Positions 17,847-27,674 of a stretch of 64,000 nt of DNA are shown here, in pieces (within the stretch, counting starts at the first letter, position 1; every line of letters begins with the position of its first letter). The position numbers and the translations under genes were made by a program. The stretch comes from Paenibacillus xylanilyticus (GTDB lineage: Bacteria; Bacillota; Bacilli; Paenibacillales; Paenibacillaceae), in contig NZ_CP044310.1 of assembly GCF_009664365.1 (NCBI RefSeq), positions 514,501 to 578,500 on the forward strand, in the 5' to 3' direction. The notes under the pieces were generated by a model. It was not told where the DNA came from and did not search any database. It was given only the letters and a program-made list of their open reading frames with translations.

Positions 17847-17957
17847 ACGTTTTCCTCCTTTGCACAAACTTGACGTATCTTGAAACACGCTTCACGTAAG
17901 CTTTCTCTCACTATTACACAGGAAGTAGATGAATTCAAGCAGAAAGGGGCACAATTC

Positions 17958-18383
17958 ATGGACCAGATCAGCATTGAACACATTCCACCCACAGCAGCAG
18001 AGTATCTTGCCTTGCGACAAATTGCGGGTCTCAGTGCGATGAGCAAGGAGGGAGCAGAAATAGGACTGCCGAACAGTCTTTTTGCCGTATGTATACGGAA
18101 TGGAGATGCACTCGTAGGCATGGGCAGGGTTATTGGGGATGGCGGTTGTTTCTTTCAGGTGGTGGATATTGCGGTTCACCCGGATGTTCAAGGCAGGGGA
18201 TATGGCAAGTTGATTATGAGCGAGATCATGAAGTATTTGCGTGAACATGTGCCTGCTCGAGGCTTGGTGAGTCTTCTTGCGGATGTACCTGCAGATCGCC
18301 TGTACTCCCAATTTGGTTTCACCTATACCAGCCCGAAATCGGAAGGCATGTGGTGGAGGCAAGGGGAGGATGGACTTAAATAA
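17958..18383 (+). CDS. GNAT family N-acetyltransferase
   Basis: A 141-residue cytoplasmic enzyme of the GNAT superfamily, transferring an acetyl group from acetyl-CoA. Motif A is clear: VVDIAVHPDVQGRGYGKLIM, with Q-G-R-G-Y-G for CoA pyrophosphate binding. The C-terminal Y-SQFGFTYTSPKSEGMW segment is the usual product-side strand and matches the YvbK/ElaA-like small acetyltransferases. ATG 17958 was chosen because AAAGGGG precedes it; the frame is open upstream but lies in the divergent promoter region. The substrate is unknown. A terminator follows at 18401. Confidence 0.85.
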   Translation: MDQISIEHIPPTAAEYLALRQIAGLSAMSKEGAEIGLPNSLFAVCIRNGDALVGMGRVIGDGGCFFQVVDIAVHPDVQGRGYGKLIMSEIMKYLREHVPARGLVSLLADVPADRLYSQFGFTYTSPKSEGMWWRQGEDGLK

Positions 18384-18400
18384 GTAAACATCCCGGTTTT

Positions 18401-18424
18401 GAAGCCGCCATAGCGGCTTTTTTT
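18401..18424 (+). terminator. Intrinsic terminator of the acetyltransferase gene
   Basis: GCCGC CATA GCGGC hairpin followed by seven T. Confidence 0.85.
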
Positions 18425-18634
18425 GCTATGTAAAAGATGCATTGGATGCAGAAGATAGGTGCAGCGTTGCTTATTGGATGTGTGAATTCTTGTCGGTTTA
18501 TTAACATTGGTTTACAAGTGAGTACAGACGGTTTAAGATGGCGTGAGCCGTTTAAGGTATATAACAATAGGATTAAGTATTACAATATAACGGTATGTTG
18601 ACTAGATGATATCTAATGAAAAGAGGGATAAGAT

Positions 18635-19267
18635 ATGAAAGTTGCGATTTTTGGAGCGACTGGAACGATTGGAAAGACGATACTGTGGGAGCTGATGGAC
18701 CGCGGGCATGAAGTGACTGCGATTGTGCGTGATCCGTCCAAAGTGGAAATGGTTCATGAACGTCTGCGAGTGGAAAAGGGAGATTTGCTGAACCCGGATC
18801 AGGTAGCCGATTTTACAGCAGGCCAGGAAGCTGTCGTTAGTGCCTATGGTCCGAAATTCGGAGAAGAAGAGGAACTGCTGGAAGTTACACGTTCACTCAT
18901 TGAGGGTGTTCGCCGCGGCAAAGCCAGCCGTCTGGTTGTTGTTGGCGGAGCTGGCAGCTTGCTGACCGATTCCGGTGAGATGCTGATGGATACACCCGGA
19001 TTTCCGGAGGAAGTTAGAACCCTGGCGAAGGCGCATTTGGATGCGTATGGCTTAATCGAGGAATCGGATATCCACTGGACGTATATGAGCCCGGCGGCAA
19101 CAATTACATCCGGACCGCGGACAGGCCATTTCCGGATCGGAATGAATCGTTTGGTGACCGATGATCTGGGAGAGAGCACGATCTCGGTTGGCGACTTTGC
19201 TGCGGCATTGGTGGATGAGCTTGATGATCCGCAGTTTATTGGTTCCCGTTTTACGGTAGCTTATTAA
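18635..19267 (+). CDS. NAD(P)-dependent oxidoreductase, NmrA/atypical SDR type
   Basis: A 210-residue Rossmann-fold protein. The dinucleotide-binding motif is at the very start (KVAIFGATGTIGKTI, GxTGxxG type), followed by GHEVTAIVRDPSKV, which favours NADP. VVVGGAGSLL and the W-T-Y-M-S-P-A segment match the NAD(P)H-binding family that includes B. subtilis YwnB and YwnB-like flavin reductases. The classical Tyr-x3-Lys pair of SDRs is absent, so it may act as a reductase with another mechanism or as a sensor. AAAGAGGGATAAG precedes the ATG. It stands alone before nnr. Confidence 0.82.
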   Translation: MKVAIFGATGTIGKTILWELMDRGHEVTAIVRDPSKVEMVHERLRVEKGDLLNPDQVADFTAGQEAVVSAYGPKFGEEEELLEVTRSLIEGVRRGKASRLVVVGGAGSLLTDSGEMLMDTPGFPEEVRTLAKAHLDAYGLIEESDIHWTYMSPAATITSGPRTGHFRIGMNRLVTDDLGESTISVGDFAAALVDELDDPQFIGSRFTVAY

Positions 19268-19347
19268 GGGAGAGTTTGCCGGGAGCTAGGAGAACCGAAT
19301 GGTGTCAAACGCAGAGTGAGAAGTTACCCAACGGGGAGGGATGAACC

Positions 19348-21021
19348 TTGTTTATCGTCACCGCTGAACAGATGCGAGCTGTAGATGAACATACCATCCA
19401 CAAGCTGGGCATTCCTGCTGCGAGTCTGATGGAAAACGCGGGCAGAGCCATAGCGGAGGAAGTTATCGCCTTGTGCCGTGAGGAGGCTGCAGGCGTTCAG
19501 GTTGCTGAACACAAAAGGCACTGGGAGCAGGGAGAGGCACAGCGGGCACACACCGGGCCCGGTGATCGCCAAGGTTCCGGGGGCGACATCATCGCCGATC
19601 CGGCGCTGGTGATGGCGCACCCCGCTGATCAGCATTGGTACATGCTGATCGGTAAGGGCAATAATGGCGGGGACGGGCTGGTTGCCGCCCGCCATCTGCT
19701 TGAAGCGGGGCTCGGCGTGACCTTGATCTACGCCGATGCGCCCGAGTCACTGCGGGGCGAAGCCGCAGTGCAGCGGGATGCCGCTGCGCAGCTCGGCATC
19801 CCTGCCCTTGTCCACGGCCGTGAAGCCGTGGACTTCAGCCGGTGCACAGGCATCGTGGATGCACTGCTGGGCACCGGCTCGCAGGGGGCGCCGCGGGGAG
19901 CCTACGCGGCGCTGATTGAGGCGGCGAACGACAGCGGTAAGCCTGTCGTCTCCGCCGATGTGCCAAGCGGGCTGAATGCCGACACCGGGGAGGTATACGA
20001 GCCCTGCATTCAAGCCAGAGTGACTGTATGCCTCGCGCTGCTGAAGCGCGGGCTTGTACAGTATCCGGGCGCGACGGCCGCGGGGCGCATCGTGGTGCGT
20101 GCTATCGGCATACCGGCACGGCTGGCGCCAGAGCACGGTCCTACCGTTCGTCTGTTAACGGAGGAAGTGATGCGCGGTGCCCTGAACGTGGATACGGATC
20201 GTCTGCGGGCACCGGACGGGCACAAGGGTACCTACGGCCACGTATTGCTGGTCGCAGGCAGTCTGCCGATGAGCGGCGCAGGTCTGCTCTCGGCCAAGGC
20301 TGCACTGCGCGCGGGCTGCGGACTTGCCACATGGGCACTGCCCGCGGCACTGCTGCCTTATGTCATCGGCAGTGTGCCTGAACTCATGCTCGCAGCCGCC
20401 GCAGATGGCGACAGCGGCGAGTGGAACGCGGCTTCCGCCGAAGCTGTGCTTCGTCTTGCGGAGAGCCGCGACGTGATTGCAACCGGGCCAGGCCTCGGCC
20501 GCTTCGAGGGCGACACTGGCTGGCTGCGCCGCCTGTGGCAGCAGACGGATCGCCCGCTCGTCATCGATGCGGACGGCCTCAACATGCTTGCAGACGCGGG
20601 CCCAAACGGGCCTCGCGACTGGGGCCGGCGCAGTGCGGCGACCATTCTGACGCCGCACCCCGGAGAGATGGGCCGCCTGCTGGGCATGCCGACCCCCGAA
20701 GTGCAGCGTGACCGAATTGGTCACGCTGCACGGTACGCCCGCGAGCAGGGCGTGACCCTGGTGCTCAAAGGAGCACGTACGGTCATCGCAACGCCTTCCG
20801 GCGAGGCGTACATCAACACCACCGGGCACGCCGGCATGGCAACGGGCGGCGCCGGGGACGTATTGACCGGCATTATCGCCGGTCTGCTCGCTCAAGGACT
20901 CAGCGCGGAGCAGGCCGCCGCTTTTGGTGTATACCTGCACGGCCAGGCCGCCGAGCAGGCTGCGCAGCGGCGCGGCGACCCGGCGTCTCTGCTGGCAGGA
21001 GACATCATTGACGCCCTGTGA
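19348..21021 (+). CDS. nnr: Bifunctional NAD(P)H-hydrate epimerase / ADP-dependent NAD(P)H-hydrate dehydratase
   Basis: A 557-residue metabolite-repair enzyme that epimerises and dehydrates damaged NAD(P)HX. The N-terminal YjeF domain (about 1-245) starts with EQMRAVDEHTIHKLGIPAASLMENAGRA and has GKGNNGGDGLVAARHL and SADVPSGLNADTGE. The C-terminal ribokinase-like dehydratase (about 265-550) has HKGTYGHVLLVAGS, ATGPGLGR, VIDADGLNML, LTPHPGEMGRL and TGGAGDVLTGIIAGLLAQG. Start is a TTG with GGGGAGGG 7 bases upstream. An extra segment of about 45 residues (50-93, rich in His, Gln, Gly) splits the N-domain before the NNGGDG loop. Base composition from about 19,530 is strikingly G+C-rich compared with the neighbours. 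Confidence 0.94.
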   Translation: MFIVTAEQMRAVDEHTIHKLGIPAASLMENAGRAIAEEVIALCREEAAGVQVAEHKRHWEQGEAQRAHTGPGDRQGSGGDIIADPALVMAHPADQHWYMLIGKGNNGGDGLVAARHLLEAGLGVTLIYADAPESLRGEAAVQRDAAAQLGIPALVHGREAVDFSRCTGIVDALLGTGSQGAPRGAYAALIEAANDSGKPVVSADVPSGLNADTGEVYEPCIQARVTVCLALLKRGLVQYPGATAAGRIVVRAIGIPARLAPEHGPTVRLLTEEVMRGALNVDTDRLRAPDGHKGTYGHVLLVAGSLPMSGAGLLSAKAALRAGCGLATWALPAALLPYVIGSVPELMLAAAADGDSGEWNAASAEAVLRLAESRDVIATGPGLGRFEGDTGWLRRLWQQTDRPLVIDADGLNMLADAGPNGPRDWGRRSAATILTPHPGEMGRLLGMPTPEVQRDRIGHAARYAREQGVTLVLKGARTVIATPSGEAYINTTGHAGMATGGAGDVLTGIIAGLLAQGLSAEQAAAFGVYLHGQAAEQAAQRRGDPASLLAGDIIDAL

Positions 21022-21089
21022 TGGTCTTCGCTGAGAGAGCTTTAACCTGCGTGAACTGAATAATAATCTGTGTAAACACAGGCTCATTA

Positions 21090-21137
21090 AAAAACCTCCA
21101 CTTCTCTCATACCAAGAGAAGTGGAGGTTTCTTGTTT
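21090..21137. terminator. Bidirectional terminator between nnr and the chemoreceptor gene
   Basis: AAACCTCCACTTCTCT pairs with AGAGAAGTGGAGGTTT, with A-run and T-rich flanks on opposite sides. Confidence 0.9.
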
Positions 21138-21162
21138 AGACTAGTGAGGCTGAGGCATACCT

Positions 21163-22815
21163 TTACAAGCGGAAACGCTGCAGTTCCTGATGCATTTCCT
21201 CACTGATGTCACGCAGCGATTTGACCTTGATGCTGGCCTCTTCAAACGAGCGCTGCTGTTCTGTCGTCGAAGCCGTAATCTCTTCACTGCTGGCAGCTGA
21301 TTGCTGCGTAATCGCACTGATGTTTTCAATGGCCTGCTGTACCTGTGTACTTAGCTGACTGGATAGCTGCATATCTTCGGCCAGCTGGTTAATGCCCGTA
21401 CTGATCTGTTCTACGCTGTCACGAATAGCGGAGAAGGAATCCCGGGTTTGTCCGGTCGCCTTTTCCTGTTCAGCGAAGAGCTGTATACTCTGCATCACAG
21501 AACCTTTCACCTTGTCCATAGCGCTTGTGATTTCACCCACAGCCGCATAGATATGCTGCACGGATTGTGCAGATTGCTCTGCGAGCTTGTTGACTTCCCC
21601 TGCAACCACGGCGAAACCACGACCGGCTTCGCCGGCACGAGCCGCTTCGATTGAAGCGTTCAGGGAGAGCAGCGTGGTCTGCTTGGCGATCTCGGACACA
21701 TAGCCTGTCATCGTGGTAATGCGCGCTGCGCTTTCTTCCAGCTCCTGCACAGTCTGTTCAACCTCAGCCATGGCGATTCGGTTCATTTCAGCGAGGCGAA
21801 GCTGCTCCTCAATAGCCGTGTGTCCTTCCTCAACGGTGCTCATCACCTCGTTGCCATGGATCGCCGATTGGGAAGTGGCATGAAGGTTGCTGCCGAACGT
21901 GTGCTGCATCTTGTCCACGACCATTACCGTTTCACTCAGATCCTCCGCAATCTTCTGGCTGCCGATGGACAGCTCTTCCGTCGTACGGGAGACCTGCTGC
22001 ACAATGGCCTGCATGGTGTCGTTGCCGCGGTCAATGTCCTGAGCCATGCCATCCACCCGTTTTCCGGCGGTATCAATCGATTGGATAATGTTTCGAATAT
22101 TCTCAGTCATGAGACGGAAGGAGCGATTCAGCTCATCCAGTTCATCCTTGCCCCGGGTTTCAGGCAGCTGCTGGGTAAGGTCGCCAGCTGCAATCTGTCC
22201 TGCGGCGTTCTTCAGCACTCCAATACGTTTGGCTAGCTTCCGGGAAGTATACATGTTGAACAGCATGGCAGCGACGAGCAGGAGAACAGCACCGCCCAAT
22301 GCAATTTGCCAAGTTTGCTGTATGTCCTGCTCCAGATTAATCGTGTATTGATCATACCGTTCCTTGGTTATTTCATCGAGCATGTAGATATCATTTTGAA
22401 TGCCCTGCACACGTGTGCTGTACCGTTTGGCTTCCGAGCTGTCCAAGGCTTGCATGGCTTCAGCTGCCCCCTGATCCAGTGCAGTCAGTTTCGTCTGAAT
22501 GGAACCCAACAGTCGAAGCTGCTCATCGGTTTCCAGTAATCCTTCGGTAAGTTCCTGAATCATCGTTTTACCTTCGTCCAACAAGCTGCGTACGGCATTC
22601 TGATTGCCGGCTGTCATCGAGAAAGAGAACACATCCAGCGCCTGCTGGGTCTGAATCTGATTGGCTTTAAGCTCACTGACCTTGAGCATGGCAGGCACCA
22701 GATTTTGATTTTTGGCGTTGATACCCAGCAACTGAAAAATGATATAGGCTACCAACACAAGACATAAAAGTAATGAAATTAACGCATTAATAATCAGTTT
22801 GCCTTGCAATTTCAT
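21163..22815 (-). CDS. Methyl-accepting chemotaxis protein
   Basis: A 550-residue chemoreceptor. TM1 lies at about 9-31, a short helical extracytoplasmic four-helix-bundle type region at about 32-168, TM2 at about 170-190 ([19 protein letters not shown]), then HAMP and a long cytoplasmic signalling rod. The conserved hairpin tip reads [22 protein letters not shown] followed by [18 protein letters not shown], which binds CheA and CheW. The C-terminus is the usual adaptation helix ([18 protein letters not shown]). It lies 26 bp after, and in the same operon as, a BMP-family binding lipoprotein, which could present a ligand to it. Confidence 0.93.
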   Translation of the reverse strand: MKLQGKLIINALISLLLCLVLVAYIIFQLLGINAKNQNLVPAMLKVSELKANQIQTQQALDVFSFSMTAGNQNAVRSLLDEGKTMIQELTEGLLETDEQLRLLGSIQTKLTALDQGAAEAMQALDSSEAKRYSTRVQGIQNDIYMLDEITKERYDQYTINLEQDIQQTWQIALGGAVLLLVAAMLFNMYTSRKLAKRIGVLKNAAGQIAAGDLTQQLPETRGKDELDELNRSFRLMTENIRNIIQSIDTAGKRVDGMAQDIDRGNDTMQAIVQQVSRTTEELSIGSQKIAEDLSETVMVVDKMQHTFGSNLHATSQSAIHGNEVMSTVEEGHTAIEEQLRLAEMNRIAMAEVEQTVQELEESAARITTMTGYVSEIAKQTTLLSLNASIEAARAGEAGRGFAVVAGEVNKLAEQSAQSVQHIYAAVGEITSAMDKVKGSVMQSIQLFAEQEKATGQTRDSFSAIRDSVEQISTGINQLAEDMQLSSQLSTQVQQAIENISAITQQSAASSEEITASTTEQQRSFEEASIKVKSLRDISEEMHQELQRFRL

Positions 22816-22841
22816 AAGCGTATCTCCTCTAATCCGTCGAT

Positions 22842-23849
22842 TTAGGGTTCAAGCGTAATTTTGGTTTTGCCGGATATGATTTCAGCTTTCCGATCTTCGA
22901 AGATTTGCTGCTGTTCCGCACTGAGTGTGATGTTATGTAATGCGGTCAGGCCTACGGCATCTTCTGCCAGCCCCTCAACCATGTTTTGCTCCGGGAAGGA
23001 GTGATTGTTTTTCGTAAACGTGTTAACAGCGTTGTAGATGGAGACATTGACATTTTTCAGCATCGAGGTGAGAACAGCCTTTTCCGCCAAAAAGAATTGA
23101 TCCGTATCTACACCGATGGCGTATTTCCCCAACTTCTGAATCTCGGTTAGTGAGCCTACGCCGGTGAGGCCTGCTGCGACATAAATAACATCGACGTCTT
23201 GCTCCTGGATCATCTTCGCTGCCAGCTCCTCGCCAAGCTTCGAATTGCCGAAGTCTCCTGCATAAACGACCTGAACTGTAGCCTCCGGATTAACGGCCTG
23301 CACCCCTTGCTCGAAACCCTGTTGAAAATCGCGGAGAAGAGGAATCTCCATTCCGCCCAAAAAGCCTACGTGATTCTCGGTTGTCGCGAAGCCAGCGATC
23401 ATGCCGGCAAGATAACTGCCTTCTTCACTGCGGAATGACATGGAGGTCACATTTGGCAATTCGGAGTGTCCGTCGACAATAAGAAACTGCTGCTCCGGAT
23501 ATTGCTCAGCGACCTTTTCGAGATCAGGCAGAAGAGTGTCGCTAAGTCCGATAATCAAGTCCACACCATCCTGAGCGAATTGCTCAAATGCGGTTTCTGT
23601 GGTTAGATCTTTTCCGGGCTCTTTATAATCAAACCGAATCGTGTTTTCATTTCTGGCCTGAACCAGTCCTTCAAAAGCAGCATCATTGAATGAACGATCG
23701 CCAAGGCCAACTTCAGTAAGGACAATACCTACTTTGGTCCGCTCGTCCGCTGCCGTTTCATTTTCTGTGGAAGAACATGCCCCCAGCATCAAAACCATGA
23801 CAATCAAAATCATGCTCCATAAAGCCCGGGTGACCCTTTTTGTTTTCAT
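22842..23849 (-). CDS. BMP family substrate-binding lipoprotein
   Basis: A 335-residue lipoprotein: signal peptide with lipobox LGAC (Cys about residue 25). The mature protein belongs to the basic membrane protein (BMP/Med/TmpC) family of periplasmic-binding-protein-like proteins: [24 protein letters not shown], then [48 protein letters not shown]-like [21 protein letters not shown], and [19 protein letters not shown]. Relatives bind purine nucleosides. No ABC transporter genes are adjacent; instead it is the first gene of a two-gene operon with a chemoreceptor, pointing to sensing rather than uptake. Confidence 0.87.
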   Translation of the reverse strand: MKTKRVTRALWSMILIVMVLMLGACSSTENETAADERTKVGIVLTEVGLGDRSFNDAAFEGLVQARNENTIRFDYKEPGKDLTTETAFEQFAQDGVDLIIGLSDTLLPDLEKVAEQYPEQQFLIVDGHSELPNVTSMSFRSEEGSYLAGMIAGFATTENHVGFLGGMEIPLLRDFQQGFEQGVQAVNPEATVQVVYAGDFGNSKLGEELAAKMIQEQDVDVIYVAAGLTGVGSLTEIQKLGKYAIGVDTDQFFLAEKAVLTSMLKNVNVSIYNAVNTFTKNNHSFPEQNMVEGLAEDAVGLTALHNITLSAEQQQIFEDRKAEIISGKTKITLEP

Positions 23850-24260
23850 GTTATACCCTCGTTTCTATAGATGTGTGATGTGAGAGGTGAGTCTTTTGCC
23901 CTATATGTATATCGGCCAGGAGGAGGTTGGGGATTATGGTTGATGCTGAAAATTTACGAAAATCTTAATTGATTTCATGATTTATTCATTTCTGTTACAA
24001 AATCTGGCAGGGTTGATTAACATACCGTACCTCCATGCCGATGATCTAATCCAAAAAGGCAAAGAAAAGATCAGTGAATGATCTCTTCTTTGCCTTTTTG
24101 ATCTGGATATCTAGTGATGGGAGGATGATAGCGATTCATGAATGGTCCGCCATCCTCTATATATCAACGGTTTCTCCTGCCGCCGAAGCAAATGGTCAGC
24201 TTAAGGTTGCTTCTGCCTACGATACTGCTCACTAAAAATTCTGTTTTATGCTGAGCTGTA
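23850..24260. other. Intergenic region with ggt terminator
   Basis: The right half (24100-24260) is the 3' flank of the ggt gene, without credible ORF. A strong hairpin lies at 24053-24099. The left 200 bp must hold the promoter of the BMP/chemoreceptor operon (minus strand); A+T-rich sequence at 23940-24010 fits but no clear consensus pair was chosen. Confidence 0.5.
24053..24099. terminator. Strong hairpin terminator downstream of ggt
   Basis: AAAAAGGCAAAGAA..GATCA pairs with TGATC..TTCTTTGCCTTTTT around a short loop; T-run on either strand. Most likely ends the minus-strand ggt transcript. Confidence 0.85.
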
Positions 24261-25871
24261 TTACCATGCAGCCACCGATCCATCTGTCCGGCTTTCGGTG
24301 CCAGCGCATAGTACCCCGCTGCCCGGGTCACGCCATATAATCTGGCCGCGTCCAAACATGGAAGGGTCGAGAGCAACCTGAATATCATGCCCTTTACGGG
24401 CAAGTGCTTGTGCAATATGCTGCGGAAAGCCGGTCTCCACCAGTATCGTTTTGCCTTTGGTCCACTGCCACCTTGGAGAATCCAGTGCTGCCTGCGGATT
24501 CAAGTGGAAGTCTACGGTGTTCATGACAACCTGCACATGGCCCTGAGGCTGCATGAAACCGCCCATGACCCCGAATGGGCCAACTGCTTCATCACCGCGC
24601 GTAAGGAATCCTGGAATGATCGTATGATAGGTGCGTTTGCCTGGTTCCAGGGCGTTTGCATGATTCGGATCGAGAGAGAAATTGTGGCCCCGATTTTGCA
24701 GGGCGATACCTGTTCCCGGTACGACCAGCCCGGAGCCGAAGCCCATATAATTGCTCTGAATGAAGGAAACCATGTTGCCTTCACCGTCAGCCGCAGCGAG
24801 GTATACCGTACCGCTTCCCTTTGGATCGCCTGCTTCAGGCAGGCGTGCCACGTCCCCAATGAGTTTGCGCCGCTCTTCCGCGTACGCTTCGGATAGGAGC
24901 TCCTTCACCGTCACGCCCATCTTCCGTTCTTCGGTTATATATTTCTCTCCATCGGCGAATGCGAGTTTCATCGCTTCGAGCTGTCTGTGATACCCGAGCA
25001 CGGATTCTTTTTCATCAAAGTCGAATCCTTTGAGCAGATTGAGCGCTGCGAGGGCAATCAGTCCCTGACCGTTTGGCGGGATCTCCCAGACATCGTAGCC
25101 ACGATAGGAAACCGAGATGGGATCGACCCATTCAGGCTGAAAGGCCGCCAGGTCCTCTTTGGTCAGGTAGCCGCCATGCTCTGCCATAAACGAATGAATG
25201 CGCTCTGCCAGTTCTCCTTCGTAAAAGTCACGTGCGCCGCTCTCGCCGATTCGGCGAAGCGTATTCGCGTGATCCGGCGAACGCCACATCTCGCCCGCGG
25301 CCGGAACACGCCCGCCTGGAGCGAATGTCTCAAGCCAGGCACGCCCTGCTGCCGCATCACCCTGGCGTGCATAAATGTCCGCTGCCCGTGCCCAGTGGCG
25401 CGCCAGCCCAGGCGCAAGCGGGTAACCTTCCTCCGCGTAGCGGATAGCCGGTTCCAGCGCTTCCGCCAGCGTGAGCCGCCCGAAGCGGCGGCTCAGCTCA
25501 GCCCAGCCTGCCGGTGCGCCAGGCACCGTCACCGGTATGACCCCAAGCTTCGGCATCTCCGAATGGCCTGCCGCCTTGAGCGCCTCAATGGATATGCCCT
25601 GAGGCGCAGGACCGCTGGCATTCAGGCCGTGCAGCTTGCCCTCGGTCCAGACGAGGGCAAAGGCATCGCCCCCAATGCCATTGGACGTTGGCTCCAGCAC
25701 GGTGAGCGCAGCAGCCGTTGCGATCGCGGCATCAATGGCGTTGCCGCCTTTTTTTAACACATCCAGACCTGCTTGTGCTGCAAGAGGCTGCGAAGTGGCG
25801 ACCATGCCTTTGTTGGCATAGACGGGCACACGATAAGAGGGGTACGGTTGATAGAGTGGATCGTAGTTCAT
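24261..25871 (-). CDS. Gamma-glutamyltransferase family protein (YwrD-like, no signal peptide)
   Basis: A 536-residue Ntn-hydrolase precursor. Family motifs: GMVATSQPLAAQAGLDVLKKGGNAIDAAIA, EPTSNGIGGDAFALVW, then KGSGTVYLAAADGEGNMVSFIQSNY, where the Thr of GTVYL is the expected self-cleavage and catalytic nucleophile, and IIPGFLTRGDEAVGPFGVMGGFMQPQGHVQV. It should cleave into two subunits and hydrolyse or transfer gamma-glutamyl groups, for example from glutathione analogues. Unlike secreted Ggt it starts directly with the catalytic domain, so it is probably cytoplasmic, like B. subtilis YwrD. ATG 25871 has AAGGAG about 12 bases upstream. The 5' half of the gene is G+C-rich. Monocistronic. 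Confidence 0.9.
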   Translation of the reverse strand: MNYDPLYQPYPSYRVPVYANKGMVATSQPLAAQAGLDVLKKGGNAIDAAIATAAALTVLEPTSNGIGGDAFALVWTEGKLHGLNASGPAPQGISIEALKAAGHSEMPKLGVIPVTVPGAPAGWAELSRRFGRLTLAEALEPAIRYAEEGYPLAPGLARHWARAADIYARQGDAAAGRAWLETFAPGGRVPAAGEMWRSPDHANTLRRIGESGARDFYEGELAERIHSFMAEHGGYLTKEDLAAFQPEWVDPISVSYRGYDVWEIPPNGQGLIALAALNLLKGFDFDEKESVLGYHRQLEAMKLAFADGEKYITEERKMGVTVKELLSEAYAEERRKLIGDVARLPEAGDPKGSGTVYLAAADGEGNMVSFIQSNYMGFGSGLVVPGTGIALQNRGHNFSLDPNHANALEPGKRTYHTIIPGFLTRGDEAVGPFGVMGGFMQPQGHVQVVMNTVDFHLNPQAALDSPRWQWTKGKTILVETGFPQHIAQALARKGHDIQVALDPSMFGRGQIIWRDPGSGVLCAGTESRTDGSVAAW

Positions 25872-26064
25872 CAGACGGTTCAGCTCCTTGTCCCAAGATG
25901 TCAGGTTCCGGTATACCGGATGCTTTAACTCCTAACCCACTTCGGAACAAGATCCTGATTCTCCTGCTGAACTTGCCAAATTCAACCTGACATGGACGAT
26001 AGATCGATTAAGTAAATACACCATATTTTTGCTTCATACCTATTGGTTTTCACCACGCCTGACC

Positions 26065-26964
26065 TTAGGTGGTCACCATATCGCCGCCATTGATATGAAT
26101 GCATTCACCGGTTACGTACGACGAATCACGCGATCCGAGATAAACATAGGCCGCTGCCAGCTCATATGGTTGGCCTGCACGACCCATTGGCGTTTCGGTT
26201 CCAAATACCTGCACATCTTCAGCAGAGAAGCTGGAGGGAATGAGAGGGGTCCAGATTGGACCAGGAGCTACACAATTAACCCGAATTCCCTGAGAAGCCA
26301 GTGATTTGGCGAGTACGCGTGTCAGCGAGACAACAGCCCCTTTGGTTGAGGAGTAGTCAATCAGCTGCACATTGCCCTTATAGGCTGTAATGGAAGCCGT
26401 GTTGATGATGGAAGCTCCTTTGCACATATGCGGGAGAGCAGCCTGAATCAGAAAAAAATAGGAAAACACATTCGTCTGGAACGTATGATAGAGCTGTTCC
26501 TCCGTAATGTCGACAATACTCGGCTGCACATACTGCACCGCATGATTGTTGACCAGAATATCTATTTTCCCGAAAGTTTCCATTGTAGAACGAATGACCG
26601 CATCACAGTTTTTCTTCAGCCGAAGGTCGATCTCAATGAGCAGACAGCGCTGGCCCAGCTCTACAATACGATCCCGAGTCCACTCGGCATCCGTCCGTTC
26701 ATACAGGTAAGCAATGACAATATCGGCACCTTCCTTGGCATAAGCAATGGCTGCGGCTCTGCCGATTCCACTGTCCCCACCCGTAATGATGGCTACTTTG
26801 CCATCCAGTTTGCAGCTGCCAATGTAAGCCGGATCCTCGCTAATGGGTTCAGGTACCATGAGTGTTTCCAGACCTGGCTGCCGATCCTGGTGCTGGGGTG
26901 GAAATGCCAGTTTTTGCTCTTTGCAGACCGTCTTCTCACCATAAAAAGGGTAGACAGGATTCAT
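26065..26964 (-). CDS. SDR family oxidoreductase (glucose-dehydrogenase-like)
   Basis: A 299-residue short-chain dehydrogenase. After an N-terminal extension of about 45 residues typical of the YhdF/YhxC/YdaD general-stress subgroup (FPPQHQDRQPG), the cofactor motif is VAIITGGDSGIGRAAAIAYA (TGxxxGIG). VNNHAVQYV is the NNAG-type motif, with His-Ala in place of Ala-Gly. The catalytic Tyr and Lys are in DYSSTKGA (Y-x3-K), and PGPIWTPLIPSS follows. GECIHINGGD ends the protein. The likely role is NAD(P)-dependent alcohol or aldehyde reduction. Start at ATG 26964; GAGGAGG lies 11 bases before it. Confidence 0.87.
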   Translation of the reverse strand: MNPVYPFYGEKTVCKEQKLAFPPQHQDRQPGLETLMVPEPISEDPAYIGSCKLDGKVAIITGGDSGIGRAAAIAYAKEGADIVIAYLYERTDAEWTRDRIVELGQRCLLIEIDLRLKKNCDAVIRSTMETFGKIDILVNNHAVQYVQPSIVDITEEQLYHTFQTNVFSYFFLIQAALPHMCKGASIINTASITAYKGNVQLIDYSSTKGAVVSLTRVLAKSLASQGIRVNCVAPGPIWTPLIPSSFSAEDVQVFGTETPMGRAGQPYELAAAYVYLGSRDSSYVTGECIHINGGDMVTT

Positions 26965-27120
26965 TCGTTTTGCATCCTCCTCGAGCATTCATTGATATGC
27001 CTAAGCTATGCGTTCGCCCAGAAGAAGGTGCGGTGAGAGAAGAAGTCATTTGTTTTTTGAAGGAGAAATATACCATAATAAGGATGTGAGTAATCAAAAT
27101 AGTGGAGGTGTCAGGAGCGA

Positions 27121-27540
27121 GTGAATATACAGGGAATTAATCATCTGTGCTTTTCCGTATCCAATCTGGAACGATCCATTACCTTCTATGAGCAGGCTCT
27201 CGGTGCCCGGATTCAAGTGAAGGGCCGCAAGCTGGCGTATTTTGAACTGGCTGGTCTCTGGATCGCTTTGAATCAGGAGGATGTTATCCGCAATTATACG
27301 GAACGAACCTATACACATATTGCCTTCACCGTGAAGGAAGAGGAGTTTGATACCTCTGTGCAAGAGCTAAAGGCAGCAGGGGCCGATATTCTTCCTGGCA
27401 GAGCGCGCAATCCCAGAGATGCAAGGTCTGTTTATTTTACCGATCCCGATGGTCATCTGTTCGAACTGCACACAGGCACCATGAAACAAAGACTGGATTA
27501 TTATCGTGAAGATAAACCACATATGACTTTTTATACATGA
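27121..27540 (+). CDS. fosB: Metallothiol transferase FosB (fosfomycin resistance)
   Basis: A 139-residue VOC-fold enzyme that opens the fosfomycin epoxide with bacillithiol or cysteine using a divalent metal. It reads like Bacillus FosB along its length: GINHLCFSVSNLERSITFYE (first metal His), YTHIAFTV (second His), DPDGHLFELHTGT (metal Glu in FEL) and the ending DYYREDKPHMTFY. Length matches the family. The start is a GTG with TGGAGG upstream. Divergent from the SDR gene. It lies 10 kb-scale close to the biosynthetic cluster but has its own promoter region; a link to self-protection is not shown. Confidence 0.93.
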   Translation: MNIQGINHLCFSVSNLERSITFYEQALGARIQVKGRKLAYFELAGLWIALNQEDVIRNYTERTYTHIAFTVKEEEFDTSVQELKAAGADILPGRARNPRDARSVYFTDPDGHLFELHTGTMKQRLDYYREDKPHMTFYT

Positions 27541-27674
27541 TAACGCAATGTAAATGGAGGTAAATGGGGATTAACGTATTTAAAGTCACTGCAATTATCC
27601 GTAAAATACGTCTTAGGTTCGCCGAGTATATACGATATGGTCTGCTGCCAAATCATACACAAGGAGAGATGGAC

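Noticed and set aside
20155..21087. 310-codon minus-strand frame
   Set aside because: Antisense to the G+C-rich nnr gene, where few stops occur by chance.
26428..27036. 202-codon plus-strand frame
   Set aside because: Antisense to the SDR gene, with no ribosome-binding site or homology.
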